Positions 44,755-54,019 are shown, numbered from the stretch's first letter. The stretch is 64,000 bases of DNA from Mucilaginibacter sp. dw_454 (GCF_018449775.1 NZ_JAAVVB010000002.1:558001-622000); one strand, 5' to 3'. Translations and numbers: made by a program. Notes: generated from the letters alone by a model not told the origin.

Positions 44755-46260
44755 ATGAAGCGATATTCAATAGTAATAGCATTGCTATGCCTTGTCGGAA
44801 GCAGTGAAAATGCGTTGGCCATGCGCGCAGACACCACTATAACCTATACCGAAAGTATAGTAGACATAGTGAATCCCGAAAGAGGATTTTACCATCAATT
44901 AAATGTGTTTGCGTCGCACTATGAACCATTAGACAAAAACACTTTAATGGCCTATCGTACAGACCAAAAAATTAATAAGGCTTTATATTCTGCAGCTACC
45001 AGTTTGATTTATGTAGAATACGTGCTGGATAGTTTTAAAGGCTCGCCTATTTCTGCAGACTTTTTGAAAAAATTTAACAACGATTGTGCCACAGCCCGCG
45101 CGGCAGGCGTGAAACTTATTGTGCGTTTTTGTTATGTTAGCAAGGCGCACGGAGGCGATTGTGGCGATGGTATTTGCCCGCCTTATGGTGATGCGCCTAA
45201 GGCTGTGGTGCTTAACCACATTAAACAGTTAAAACCCTATTTGCAGCAAAATGTAGATATCATAGCCTGCATGCAGATGGGCTTTATAGGTATCTGGGGA
45301 GAAAATTATTATTCTGACTATTTTGGCGACGCCTCGAAAACCGGCAACGGAAAGGTGCTTGACAGCAATTGGCGCGACCGTACCGAAGTGCTTAAAGCCC
45401 TGCTAAACGCATTGCCAAAATCAAGAATGATCCAGGTGCGTGTGCCCCAGTTGAAACAGCGCTTTGTATATGGTGTTTCAGCCGGTGTGGAGTCGGCTGC
45501 ACTTACTGAGGCAGAAGCATTTAGTGAGACCGACAAGGCGCGCATAGGTTTTCATAATGATTGCTTTTTATCAGGCCCTACAGACTATGGTACTTATAAC
45601 GACTATGGTAACTCTGCCTCGCCTCAAAAAGATGCGACCCCTGCTTTGAAAAAATTCGAAATGGCCGACAGTCGCTATACCGTAGTAGGTGGCGAAACCT
45701 GCGATGACGCTTTTAGCCCCCAAAATGATTGCGGGCCAACCGGTCGTGCTCAACAAGAGTTTGCAGGTTTTCACTATAGCTTCCTTAATTCGGGCTATAA
45801 TACCAGTGTAAATGACGATTGGGTTACCGGGGGCTGTATGGACGAGATCAAAGAAAAAATGGGCTATCGTTTTGTACTGCGTACCGCAAAAATATCAAAC
45901 AAAGCCAAAAAGGGCGGTATTGTTGAGGTGGCTTTGAATATGGACAATATTGGCTATGCTTCGCCCTTTAACGCCAGACCGGTGCAATTGATATTGAAAA
46001 ACAAAGCAGATGGCAGGATAGTAGTAATTGCTTTCAAAACCGATATCCGCAGATGGTTTACAGGAGCCGTGAATCTGCATCAAAAACTGGCTTTACCTGC
46101 TGCTTTAAAAGCGGGAATTTATGAGGTTTATCTCAATATGCCTGATGCTGCTGCAAGTATTTCTACCAGGCCCGAATATAGCATCCAGCTGGCTAACAAT
46201 GGCCTGTGGGAAACCGAAACCGGTTACAACAAGCTGAATGCGACTATACAAGTGAATTAA
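44755..46260 (+). CDS. Secreted DUF4874/DUF4832 protein (candidate glycosidase)
   Basis: 501 residues with a signal peptide (about 1-22). The DUF4874 part (about 30-190) starts VNPERGFYHQL. The DUF4832 part (about 200-500) ends in a beta-sandwich. The protein shares conserved blocks with the paralogue at 60227: MGFIGIWGE (Glu183), MIQVRVPQLKQ, GFHNDCFLS (Asp269), DYGTY and VGGETC (Glu314). The strand-end Glu residues resemble the acid/base and nucleophile pair of TIM-barrel retaining glycosidases. The family is uncharacterised to my knowledge; the enzyme call is inference. It lies between the acetyltransferase and GalE in one unit and would be soluble in the periplasm, unlike its lipoprotein paralogue. 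Confidence 0.8.
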   Translation: MKRYSIVIALLCLVGSSENALAMRADTTITYTESIVDIVNPERGFYHQLNVFASHYEPLDKNTLMAYRTDQKINKALYSAATSLIYVEYVLDSFKGSPISADFLKKFNNDCATARAAGVKLIVRFCYVSKAHGGDCGDGICPPYGDAPKAVVLNHIKQLKPYLQQNVDIIACMQMGFIGIWGENYYSDYFGDASKTGNGKVLDSNWRDRTEVLKALLNALPKSRMIQVRVPQLKQRFVYGVSAGVESAALTEAEAFSETDKARIGFHNDCFLSGPTDYGTYNDYGNSASPQKDATPALKKFEMADSRYTVVGGETCDDAFSPQNDCGPTGRAQQEFAGFHYSFLNSGYNTSVNDDWVTGGCMDEIKEKMGYRFVLRTAKISNKAKKGGIVEVALNMDNIGYASPFNARPVQLILKNKADGRIVVIAFKTDIRRWFTGAVNLHQKLALPAALKAGIYEVYLNMPDAAASISTRPEYSIQLANNGLWETETGYNKLNATIQVN

Positions 46261-46274
46261 ATAATAAATAAAGA

Positions 46275-47315
46275 ATGAGCGGCTCAAAAAAAAGCAAAAT
46301 ACTAGTTACCGGCGGCACAGGTTATATTGGTGCCCACACGGTTGTCGAGCTGCAGCAAAGCGGTTATGAGGTTGTAATCATAGATAATCTGTCCAATTCC
46401 AATATCAAAATCCTCGACCAGATAAAAACCATTACGGGTGTAATGCCCGTTTTTGAAAAACTTGATCTGCGGAACAAAATAGGCGTGTTTGAGTTTATCC
46501 GGTCGCTGCCTAATCTGGGGGGTATTATCCATTTCGCAGCATCCAAATCGGTGGGCGAATCGGTTAAAGAGCCTTTGCTTTACTATGATAATAACATCTG
46601 TACTTTGGTAAACCTGCTCAACGCTATTAAAGGCCGGCCATTAAACTTTGTATTTTCTTCATCATGTACCGTTTATGGCGAGCCGGATGTATTGCCTGTG
46701 AACGAAGTGGCGCCTGTAAAAACGGCCGAATCGCCCTATGGTAATACCAAACAAATTGGCGAGGAAATATTGAGAGAAACAGCTAATGCAGGCCAGAAAT
46801 TAAAAGTAACTGCACTACGTTATTTTAACCCGGTGGGCGCTCATGCTTCGGCGTTAATTGGCGAACTGCCTATTGGCGTACCACAAAACCTGGTGCCCTT
46901 TGTTACCCAATCGGCCATTGGTAAACGCGGGCAGATAACTGTTTATGGCGACGATTATGATACAGCCGATGGAAGTTGTATTCGTGATTATATTCATGTA
47001 GTAGATTTGGCCAAAGCTCATGTTGCAGCCATTAAACGCATGGAAGCCAGGCAGACGAAAGCCGTTTACGAGACTTTTAATGTAGGCACAGGTAAGGGTA
47101 ATTCTGTATTGGAAGTAGTTAACGCTTTTGAACGTGTAACAGGCGTAACGCTAAATTACCGTATTGGCAACCGCCGTGAAGGCGATATTATTAAAATTTG
47201 GGGCGATGTTACCAAAGCACAAAATGAATTGAACTGGACTGCCCAATCAGGCCTTGACGAGATGTTGGCATCTGCCTGGGCATGGGAAAAATATATAAAC
47301 GAAAATCCTTTTTAG
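46275..47315 (+). CDS. galE: UDP-glucose/UDP-N-acetylglucosamine 4-epimerase
   Basis: 346 residues, extended SDR. It has the NAD site KILVTGGTGYIGAHT (8-22), FSSSCTVYG (127-135) and catalytic Tyr155-x3-Lys159 in SPYGNTKQ, and the C-terminal block NRREGDIIKIWGD. At the position equivalent to E. coli Tyr299 and human Cys307 (counted from RREGD) it has Ile308, smaller than Tyr, so N-acetylated UDP-sugars may fit. It interconverts UDP-Glc/UDP-Gal and possibly UDP-GlcNAc/UDP-GalNAc. It lies 14 bp after the DUF4832 gene and 6 bp before the GH36-like gene, pointing to galactose or GalNAc in the substrate. Confidence 0.9.
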   Translation: MSGSKKSKILVTGGTGYIGAHTVVELQQSGYEVVIIDNLSNSNIKILDQIKTITGVMPVFEKLDLRNKIGVFEFIRSLPNLGGIIHFAASKSVGESVKEPLLYYDNNICTLVNLLNAIKGRPLNFVFSSSCTVYGEPDVLPVNEVAPVKTAESPYGNTKQIGEEILRETANAGQKLKVTALRYFNPVGAHASALIGELPIGVPQNLVPFVTQSAIGKRGQITVYGDDYDTADGSCIRDYIHVVDLAKAHVAAIKRMEARQTKAVYETFNVGTGKGNSVLEVVNAFERVTGVTLNYRIGNRREGDIIKIWGDVTKAQNELNWTAQSGLDEMLASAWAWEKYINENPF

Positions 47316-47321
47316 ATAACG

Positions 47322-49307
47322 ATGATCGATCTTAGAAAATACATTTTAGCAGGGCTTGCCTATCTTTTTCTAGGCTTACAATACAGTAATGCACAGGTGG
47401 TTTACCCCGGCATTGCTCCTGGAAAGCCAATTGTAAAAAAGCAAAGTAATACGGTATTATTACAAAACGATGTGCTTAGTTTAAGCCTTAAAAGCGCAGC
47501 GGATAAACTAACCTTGAGCAGTTTTCAGGATAAGCAAAGCCACGAGCGTGTATTATTAGATGCGCCGGTTTTTGAACTTTTGTTGGCCAACGGCACTGTT
47601 GTTAACTCCAATGATTTTACGCTGAATGGTTCGCCGATTTTAAGCAATGGCCCAGGCAAAGAGATTTACGCAGCAAACCTTCAAAGCAGTAAATTAGACT
47701 TAAAAGTACACTGGGAAGCATCATTAAGAAACGACGACAATTTTGTAAAACAGGTATTTACTTTTGAAACTAAAGATTCTATAAAGATTAGCAAGATCAC
47801 GTTGATCAAATTACCAGGTGCTGTAGCCGCAAAAAAAGTAGGCACCGTAGATGGCTCACCATTGGTGCATGGTAATATGTTTTTTTCGGTCGAGCACCCA
47901 ATGAGCCAAATCTCAACTGATAAAGCTTACACCACGGCTTATTTGCCGCGGTTAGAATCGTTAAGATCTGATAATCCTCTAACCATATCCTCAGTATTTG
48001 GCGTTGTGCCCACCGGGCAGTTGCGCCGTGGGTTTTTATATTATGTAGAACGTCAACGCGCCCATCCATATCGCCAGGTATTGCATTACAACTCGTGGTT
48101 TGATCTTTCATGGGTGGACAGAAAACTAAGCGACAGTGTTTGTTTAGACCGGATAAAAATCTTTGCAGACAGTCTCATCAACAAAAGGGCCGTAAAGCTG
48201 GACGCCTTTTTGTTTGATGACGGCTGGGATAACAATAAAAGTCTCTGGCAGTTTAATCCGGGTTTCCCCGACGGGTTTACCAACTTAAGCAAAGCAACCA
48301 AAGCAGTCAACGCGCAATTGGGCGTATGGATCTCGCCATGGGGCGGATATGACGAACCCAAGGCACAACGACTGGCGTATGGTAAAAAACAAAATCCCCC
48401 GTTCGAAACCAACAAGAATGGATTCTCATTAACCGGGCCTGTTTACTACAATCGTTTTAGAGACGTTACGTTATCATTCATTAAAGACTATAATGTATCG
48501 ATGTTTAAGTTTGATGGAGTAGGGGCCGGCAACGGCGCCAGCGGGGCGAGTATCACTTATCAAAAAGATATAGAGGCATTTTTAAAACTCATCACCGAGT
48601 TAAGAAGTAATAAGCCTGATTTATACCTAAGCTTAACGGTAGGCACCTGGCCATCGGTTTATTGGTTAAAATATGGCGATGCCATCTGGCGTGCCGGTGA
48701 TGATACCGGCCTTGCAGGCGATGGCCCTAAAAGACAGCAATGGATAACTTACAAGGATGCGCAGGCTTACAAGAATATTGTAAAACGTGCGCCGCTTTTT
48801 CCGCTTAACTCCATCATGTATCACGGTATTTGTATCGCCGATAACGGGCTGCCCGGAAAATTAGAAATGGACGATAAAGATGTCGCTGACGAGATCTGGG
48901 CATTTTTTGGAACGGGTACAGGCTTGCAGGAGCTCTATGTCAATCCACACAAACTAAGTAGTAACGACTGGAATACTATTCGCGACGCGGCAAATTGGTC
49001 GAAAGCCCACAAGAAACAATTGGCAGATATACATTGGGTAGGCGGCGACCCGGCAAAAGGTCAGGTATATGGCTACGCCGGTTGGGCCGATAATAAAGGC
49101 GTACTTACTTTGCGTAACCCAACAGCAATACCACAGTCAATAAGTGTCAATGTAAAACAGGTATTTGAAATCCCCGCAGATTTAAGCGATAACTATAGTT
49201 TCTATGACGCCCGGACATCATCAGATGGAAAAACATACGCCGGGAAAACCATCGTTGTGAAATTGACGCCTTACGAGGTGAAGGTAATGAACGCCAATTC
49301 TCTTTAA
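47322..49307 (+). CDS. GH36-like alpha-galactosidase/alpha-N-acetylgalactosaminidase, secreted
   Basis: 661 residues with a signal peptide (about 1-24, ending NAQ). An N-terminal beta-sandwich (about 40-245) is followed by a barrel opening VLHYNSWFDLSW. Catalytic elements of clan GH-D/31-like enzymes are present: FLFDDGWDN (298-303), FKFDGVG with nucleophile candidate Asp398, and WRAGDDTG with acid/base candidate Asp460 or Asp461. A C-terminal beta domain follows. Relatives are often annotated as enterotoxin or alpha-galactosidase. With GalE, NahK-like kinases and NagB in the locus, removal of terminal alpha-Gal or alpha-GalNAc is the likely role. It is the last gene of the operator B unit. 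Confidence 0.72.
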   Translation: MIDLRKYILAGLAYLFLGLQYSNAQVVYPGIAPGKPIVKKQSNTVLLQNDVLSLSLKSAADKLTLSSFQDKQSHERVLLDAPVFELLLANGTVVNSNDFTLNGSPILSNGPGKEIYAANLQSSKLDLKVHWEASLRNDDNFVKQVFTFETKDSIKISKITLIKLPGAVAAKKVGTVDGSPLVHGNMFFSVEHPMSQISTDKAYTTAYLPRLESLRSDNPLTISSVFGVVPTGQLRRGFLYYVERQRAHPYRQVLHYNSWFDLSWVDRKLSDSVCLDRIKIFADSLINKRAVKLDAFLFDDGWDNNKSLWQFNPGFPDGFTNLSKATKAVNAQLGVWISPWGGYDEPKAQRLAYGKKQNPPFETNKNGFSLTGPVYYNRFRDVTLSFIKDYNVSMFKFDGVGAGNGASGASITYQKDIEAFLKLITELRSNKPDLYLSLTVGTWPSVYWLKYGDAIWRAGDDTGLAGDGPKRQQWITYKDAQAYKNIVKRAPLFPLNSIMYHGICIADNGLPGKLEMDDKDVADEIWAFFGTGTGLQELYVNPHKLSSNDWNTIRDAANWSKAHKKQLADIHWVGGDPAKGQVYGYAGWADNKGVLTLRNPTAIPQSISVNVKQVFEIPADLSDNYSFYDARTSSDGKTYAGKTIVVKLTPYEVKVMNANSL

Positions 49308-49344
49308 ACTGACTCAATTTTTTTAAAGAAATAAATATTTGAAA

Positions 49345-49366
49345 TTTGCGTGTACGTACACGCAAA
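49345..49366. promoter_or_regulatory. Operator copy C, perfect 22-bp palindrome around GTGT-A-CG-T-ACAC
   Basis: The core at 49350-49361 extends to a perfect palindrome of 22 bp, the best copy in the window. The core ends exactly 12 nt before a TATATTTG element, as in copy B. It controls the kinase/NagB-PIG-L/mutase unit. Confidence 0.8.
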
Positions 49367-49373
49367 AATGTGT

Positions 49374-49381
49374 TATATTTG
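49374..49381 (+). promoter_or_regulatory. Bacteroidota -7 promoter element TATATTTG
   Basis: An exact TAnnTTTG match, 63 bp before the kinase ATG, at the same distance from the operator core as the element at 43475. The predicted transcription start is near 49388. Confidence 0.68.
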
Positions 49382-49444
49382 TAGTGTAACTTTTTATAAT
49401 CTTCAAATCGCCCTAAAGCGATCTTGAAATACCGAATTTTAGTA

Positions 49445-50596
49445 ATGGATAACAGAGCAGCAGCTTACAACTTTGCAGATATTATTGCACAATTTAATAC
49501 CGGAGGCAGTGAATTTGAGGTAAAGACTTTTGGGTCCGGGCATATCAATGATACGTTTATCATCAAATCGAAAGCTAAGAATGGAGCCGACTTTTTGCTT
49601 CAAAAAATTAATCAGTTTGTTTTTAAGGATATAGACAGCCTGATGAACAATATGGTTTATGTCACCAATCACCTTAAACAAAAAATAGCCAAAACCGGTA
49701 ACCCCGAAAAAGAAGTACTAACGCTAATTAAATGCAATAACGGTAAATACTATTGCCAGGATGCGCAGGGCGACTATTGGCGTATGACCAATTTCTTACA
49801 TAATACAAAAAGCTACGACCTGGTAACCAATATTAAACAAGCGCAGCAAGGCGGCGTAGCTTTCGGCAGGTTTCAAAATTTACTGTGCGATTTGCATCCA
49901 GACCTGCTGGAGAGCACCATACCTGATTTTTTGAATATTGAAAAGCGATTAAACGATTTTAATAGTGCGATAAAAAATAACAGCGCGCAAAGGCTATCGT
50001 CTGTAACGGAGGAGATTGAATTTTTGCTAAGCCGTGCCGACAGCATGAACGAGATCTTGCAACAAGGCAAAGCCGGTATACTTCCGCTGCGTATTACGCA
50101 TAACGATACTAAGTTTAATAATATCCTGCTTGACCAAGCCGACGAAATTCAATGTGTTATTGACCTGGATACCGTAATGCCCGGCTATGTGGCGTATGAT
50201 TTTGGCGATGCCATTCGCAGTATTATCAATATGGCTCCTGAGGATGAAAAGAACCTTGATGCTATACAATTAAACATCCCGCTGTTTGAGGCTTTTGCTA
50301 AAGGTTATTTAAGCCAAACCATTTCATTTTTAACCGAAGCTGAATTGAAATCGCTGATGATGGGTGTACTATTGCTTCCCTACATGCAGGCCGTCCGCTT
50401 TTTGACTGACTACCTGGAAGGCGATGTGTATTACAAAACACAGTTTCCGGAGCATAACCTGCAACGCACACGTGCACAGATACAACTGCTTAAAATGCTG
50501 GAAATGAGTAAAGAGAAGCTAAGCGGTATCATCCAAAATGAATGGTTAAATCTGAAAAACACATCAAAAACCGGGGCCGAAATGATTGCCGGCTAA
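49445..50596 (+). CDS. N-acetylhexosamine 1-kinase (NahK-like), first copy
   Basis: 383 residues from ATG 49445; a TTG at 49424 is rejected. It resembles bifidobacterial NahK along its length: FGSGHINDTFI near the N-terminus, LLQKINQFVFKDIDSLMNNM, AFGRFQNLL, the aminoglycoside-kinase-like catalytic loop RITHNDTKFNNILLD, VIDLDTVMPG and FGDAIR, and RFLTDYLEGDVYY. NahK phosphorylates GlcNAc or GalNAc at C1 with ATP. It is the first gene of the operator C unit with the deaminase-deacetylase fusion and mutase, so its product would be isomerised to the 6-phosphate. A paralogue is at 54283. Specificity of each copy cannot be read from sequence. Confidence 0.85.
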   Translation: MDNRAAAYNFADIIAQFNTGGSEFEVKTFGSGHINDTFIIKSKAKNGADFLLQKINQFVFKDIDSLMNNMVYVTNHLKQKIAKTGNPEKEVLTLIKCNNGKYYCQDAQGDYWRMTNFLHNTKSYDLVTNIKQAQQGGVAFGRFQNLLCDLHPDLLESTIPDFLNIEKRLNDFNSAIKNNSAQRLSSVTEEIEFLLSRADSMNEILQQGKAGILPLRITHNDTKFNNILLDQADEIQCVIDLDTVMPGYVAYDFGDAIRSIINMAPEDEKNLDAIQLNIPLFEAFAKGYLSQTISFLTEAELKSLMMGVLLLPYMQAVRFLTDYLEGDVYYKTQFPEHNLQRTRAQIQLLKMLEMSKEKLSGIIQNEWLNLKNTSKTGAEMIAG

Positions 50597-50633
50597 CTAA
50601 TAATCAATCACCTTCTTACATTACAATTAAACT

Positions 50634-52565
50634 ATGCCACGCTTAAATCTTTTAGAAGAAACCCGATTTGAAAAACTGCCTGTTAAGGTTTATTCAGATA
50701 TGCTTACTGCGTCAAAAGCGGTAGCACAACGTATTGCAGGTATTATCAAGCAAAAATCAGAAAAAAAAGAACAGGTGATACTTGGCCTGGCTACAGGGGT
50801 AACGCCGATAGCCGTGTATAATGAATTGGTTAGGCTGCACCGCGAAGAAGGGCTAAGCTTTAAAAACGTGGTGACTTTTAATCTTGACGAATATTATCCC
50901 ATGAGTCCGGATGCGTTACAAAGCTATAAAGTGTTTATGTATAAGCATTTGTTTAGCCACGTAGATATCGATCCTGAAAATGTACACATTCCTGATGGTG
51001 CTTTAGCGCAGGACGACATAGCCGCTTTTTGCCTGGATTATGAGCAAAAAATAACTGCCTATGGTGGACTGGATCTGCAAATATTAGGAATAGGCCGTAC
51101 GGGCCACATCGGCTTTAACGAGCCGGGTTCTGCGCCAAACTCAGGTACGCGATTGGTAACCTTAGATGAACTTACCCGCAGCGACGCCGCACATGATTTT
51201 GGCGGTAAAGCCAACGTGCCTACCAAAGCCATTACCATGGGTATAGGCACCATCTTTAAGGCCCGCGAAATTATATTAATGGCCTGGAACGCTAAAAAAG
51301 CTGAGATCATTAAAAAAGCGGTAGAAGGAGAGATCTCTGCCGATATTCCGGCAACTTATTTGCAGCATTCAGACCATGTAGAATTTGTATTGGATACCGC
51401 AGCAGCATCGGCACTAACCCGCTTTGATACGCCCTGGCTGGTAAAAGATTGTGTGTGGGATGAGCAACTGATTAAAAAAGCGGTGATATGGCTGGCTAAG
51501 ACATTGAATAAGCCTATTTTAAAATTAACCGATGATGATTATAACAATCACGGTATGGCGCAACTGGCGACGGAAAAGGGGCCAGTTTATAATATTAACA
51601 TACACATCTTCAATAAATTGCAGCATACTATAACCGGCTGGCCGGGTGGTAAACCCAATGCTGATGATACACAGCGGCCAGAACGGGCAGAGCCGGCAAG
51701 AAAGCGCGTTATCGTGTTTTCGCCGCACCCTGATGATGATGTAATCTCTATGGGTGGTACCTTTCTTCGCCTGGCAGATCAGGGGCATGATGTGCATGTG
51801 GCTTACCAAACATCCGGCAATACCGCGGTTTGGGATGATGATGCATTGCGTTTTGTAGAATTTGCGATTGATTTTTCGCGCTCGCAAAATATCGAAGACA
51901 AAAAGATGGAGGAGATTTACAAGAACATGCGAAGCTTCCTTCAAACAAAACAGCCTAATCAAAGAGATCCGCAGGAAGTTGAAACCATTAAAGGTTTGAT
52001 TCGTAAAGGCGAAGCCATAGCAGGCGCCCGGTTTGTAGGCCTTGACGACGCGCATATCCATTTTCAAAACCTACCGTTTTATGATAAGCGCAAAACGAGC
52101 AGGGAAGTATCATATGAGGATGATATCCTACAAACCATGGCGCTTCTGCAACAGGTAAAACCGCATCAAATCTATTCGGCGGGAGATTTTGCCGATCCGC
52201 ATGGAACGCATAAAACCTGTTTTGATATTTTACATGAATCGTTAAAGCGCCTTGGCGAAACCGAAGATTGGGTTAAAAATTGCTGGTTGTGGCTGTATCG
52301 CGGAGCCTGGCATGAATTTGAAACCTATGAAATAGAAATGTGTGTGCCGCTATCGCCAAAAGAGGTAGAACGCAAACGTGTAGCTATTTTTAAGCACCAA
52401 TCGCAAAAAGACAGGCCGGTTTTCCCGGGTGATGATGCACGGGAATTTTGGATGAGGGCAGAAGATCGCACCAGCGAAACTGCAAATATTTACAACCAGC
52501 TCGGTCTGGCCGAATATGAGGCAATGGAAGCGTTTGTGCGATTTAAATTTAACGATACCCTTTAA
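50634..52565 (+). CDS. nagB: Glucosamine-6-phosphate deaminase fused to a PIG-L/LmbE deacetylase domain
   Basis: 643 residues. The NagB domain (about 1-270) has GLATGVTP (51-58), FNLDEYYPM with catalytic Asp85, and GIGRTGHIGFNEP, where His158 is kept but the residue equal to E. coli Asp141 is Thr156. The PIG-L domain (about 355-560) has FSPHPDDDVISMGG (His365, Asp367, Asp368) and DPHGTH (His523, His526), so its metal site is intact. The fused form is usual in Bacteroidota. Expected reactions: GlcNAc-6-P deacetylation by PIG-L (inferred) and GlcN-6-P to Fru-6-P plus ammonia by NagB. No NagA gene is in the window, so the fusion may replace it. It is cytosolic; the mutase gene follows after 2 bp. 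Confidence 0.88.
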   Translation: MPRLNLLEETRFEKLPVKVYSDMLTASKAVAQRIAGIIKQKSEKKEQVILGLATGVTPIAVYNELVRLHREEGLSFKNVVTFNLDEYYPMSPDALQSYKVFMYKHLFSHVDIDPENVHIPDGALAQDDIAAFCLDYEQKITAYGGLDLQILGIGRTGHIGFNEPGSAPNSGTRLVTLDELTRSDAAHDFGGKANVPTKAITMGIGTIFKAREIILMAWNAKKAEIIKKAVEGEISADIPATYLQHSDHVEFVLDTAAASALTRFDTPWLVKDCVWDEQLIKKAVIWLAKTLNKPILKLTDDDYNNHGMAQLATEKGPVYNINIHIFNKLQHTITGWPGGKPNADDTQRPERAEPARKRVIVFSPHPDDDVISMGGTFLRLADQGHDVHVAYQTSGNTAVWDDDALRFVEFAIDFSRSQNIEDKKMEEIYKNMRSFLQTKQPNQRDPQEVETIKGLIRKGEAIAGARFVGLDDAHIHFQNLPFYDKRKTSREVSYEDDILQTMALLQQVKPHQIYSAGDFADPHGTHKTCFDILHESLKRLGETEDWVKNCWLWLYRGAWHEFETYEIEMCVPLSPKEVERKRVAIFKHQSQKDRPVFPGDDAREFWMRAEDRTSETANIYNQLGLAEYEAMEAFVRFKFNDTL

Positions 52566-52567
52566 TC

Positions 52568-53953
52568 ATGACGCTGATAAAATCAATCTCAGGTATCAGG
52601 GGTACTATTGGCGGTACTATTGGTGACGGACTAACGCCCGCCGATATTGTAAAATACGCCGCAGCCTACGGTCGTTGGGTTATTGAAACTACGGGCAACC
52701 GCAAAGTAGTTATAGGTCGCGATGCACGGATCTCGGGCCAAATGGTAAACCACCTGGTAACCGGCACTTTAATGGGCTTGGGAATCAGTGTAATAGATCT
52801 TGGCCTTTCAACCACCCCAACTGTAGAGATTGCTGTGCCTGATGAACAAGCCGGTGGCGGTATCATTATCACGGCTAGCCATAATCCAAAACAATGGAAC
52901 GCACTTAAACTACTTAATTTTAAAGGCGAGTTTATTAACGACGACGAAGGTAAAAAGGTACTTGAACTTGCCGAAGCTACCGACTGGCAATTTGCCGAAG
53001 TAGATCAATTAGGCTCAGTAACTAACAATGATTCGTATCTGCAAAAGCATATTGACAAAATACTGGCCCTGCCATTGGTTAACGTCAGCGCTATAAAAGC
53101 AGCTAATTTTAAAGTAGTTATTGATTGCGTAAACTCAACCGGAGGACTTTTTTTACCTCCCTTGCTGAATGCTTTAGGTGTAACGCAGATTGAAGAACTA
53201 TACTGTACGCCAAATGGCGATTTTCCGCATAACCCGGAGCCGCTACCGGAAAACCTTGGTGCTATTTCGGCAAGGGTTTTGGAGACAAAGGCTGATTTGG
53301 GAATAGTAGTAGATCCGGATGTTGATCGTTTGTGTTTTGTGAACGAAGACGGCAGCATGTTTGGCGAGGAGTATACGCTGGTTGCCGTTGCAGATCATAT
53401 TTTACAAAATACGCCCGGTAACACAGTTTCCAACCTGTCATCAACCCGTGCTTTGCGCGATGTTACCGAGATACTCGGTGGCGTTTATCAAGCTTCGGCT
53501 GTTGGCGAAGTTAATGTAGTAACCAAAATGAAGGCTGTTAACGCAGTAATTGGTGGTGAAGGCAACGGCGGAATTATCTATCCTGAGTTGCATTACGGTA
53601 GGGATGCGCTGGTAGGTATAGCTTTGTTCCTTACCCATTTGGCTCAATCAGAAAAAAGTATTTCAGCTTTAAGAGAAACTTATCCCGCATATTTTATTTC
53701 GAAAAACAAGATCACCTTAGAAGCGGGGATGGATATTGACGGCTTACTTAAAAAGGTTGAAGCAAAATATCAGCAACAACCCTATAGTACTATTGATGGA
53801 TTGAAAATAGAGTTTGGCAAGCAATGGGTGCACCTGCGCAAGTCAAACACCGAACCGGTGATCAGGATCTATACCGAGTCTGACTCCATGCAAAGCGCCG
53901 ATGAATTAGCTCAAAATATCATTAAAGATATACAGCATTACCTGGGCAGCTGA
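52568..53953 (+). CDS. Phosphoglucosamine mutase-type phosphohexomutase (GlmM family)
   Basis: 461 residues, alpha-D-phosphohexomutase fold. The phosphoserine loop is ITASHNPKQWN (Ser104), the metal loop DPDVDRLCF (near 248-256), the sugar loop GEGNGGIIYPELHYGRD and the phosphate loop RKSNTEPVIRIYTES (near 425-439). It moves phosphate between C1 and C6 of (N-acetyl)glucosamine. In this operon it links the 1-phosphate made by the NahK-like kinase to the 6-phosphate used by the fused deacetylase-deaminase. It starts 2 bp after that gene. It may also be the cell's GlmM for UDP-GlcNAc synthesis, but its place in a regulated unit argues for a catabolic copy. Confidence 0.87.
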   Translation: MTLIKSISGIRGTIGGTIGDGLTPADIVKYAAAYGRWVIETTGNRKVVIGRDARISGQMVNHLVTGTLMGLGISVIDLGLSTTPTVEIAVPDEQAGGGIIITASHNPKQWNALKLLNFKGEFINDDEGKKVLELAEATDWQFAEVDQLGSVTNNDSYLQKHIDKILALPLVNVSAIKAANFKVVIDCVNSTGGLFLPPLLNALGVTQIEELYCTPNGDFPHNPEPLPENLGAISARVLETKADLGIVVDPDVDRLCFVNEDGSMFGEEYTLVAVADHILQNTPGNTVSNLSSTRALRDVTEILGGVYQASAVGEVNVVTKMKAVNAVIGGEGNGGIIYPELHYGRDALVGIALFLTHLAQSEKSISALRETYPAYFISKNKITLEAGMDIDGLLKKVEAKYQQQPYSTIDGLKIEFGKQWVHLRKSNTEPVIRIYTESDSMQSADELAQNIIKDIQHYLGS

Positions 53954-53980
53954 TACACCGTCAATCATTACAATCTACAG

Positions 53981-54019
53981 AAGAGGTTGTCAATTCATTT
54001 TGACAACCTCTTTTCGTTT
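53981..54019 (+). terminator. Intrinsic terminator after the mutase
   Basis: AAGAGGTTGTCAA (53981-53993) pairs with its reverse complement ending at 54012 around a 6-nt loop, followed by TTCGTTT. It ends the operator C unit. Confidence 0.85.
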
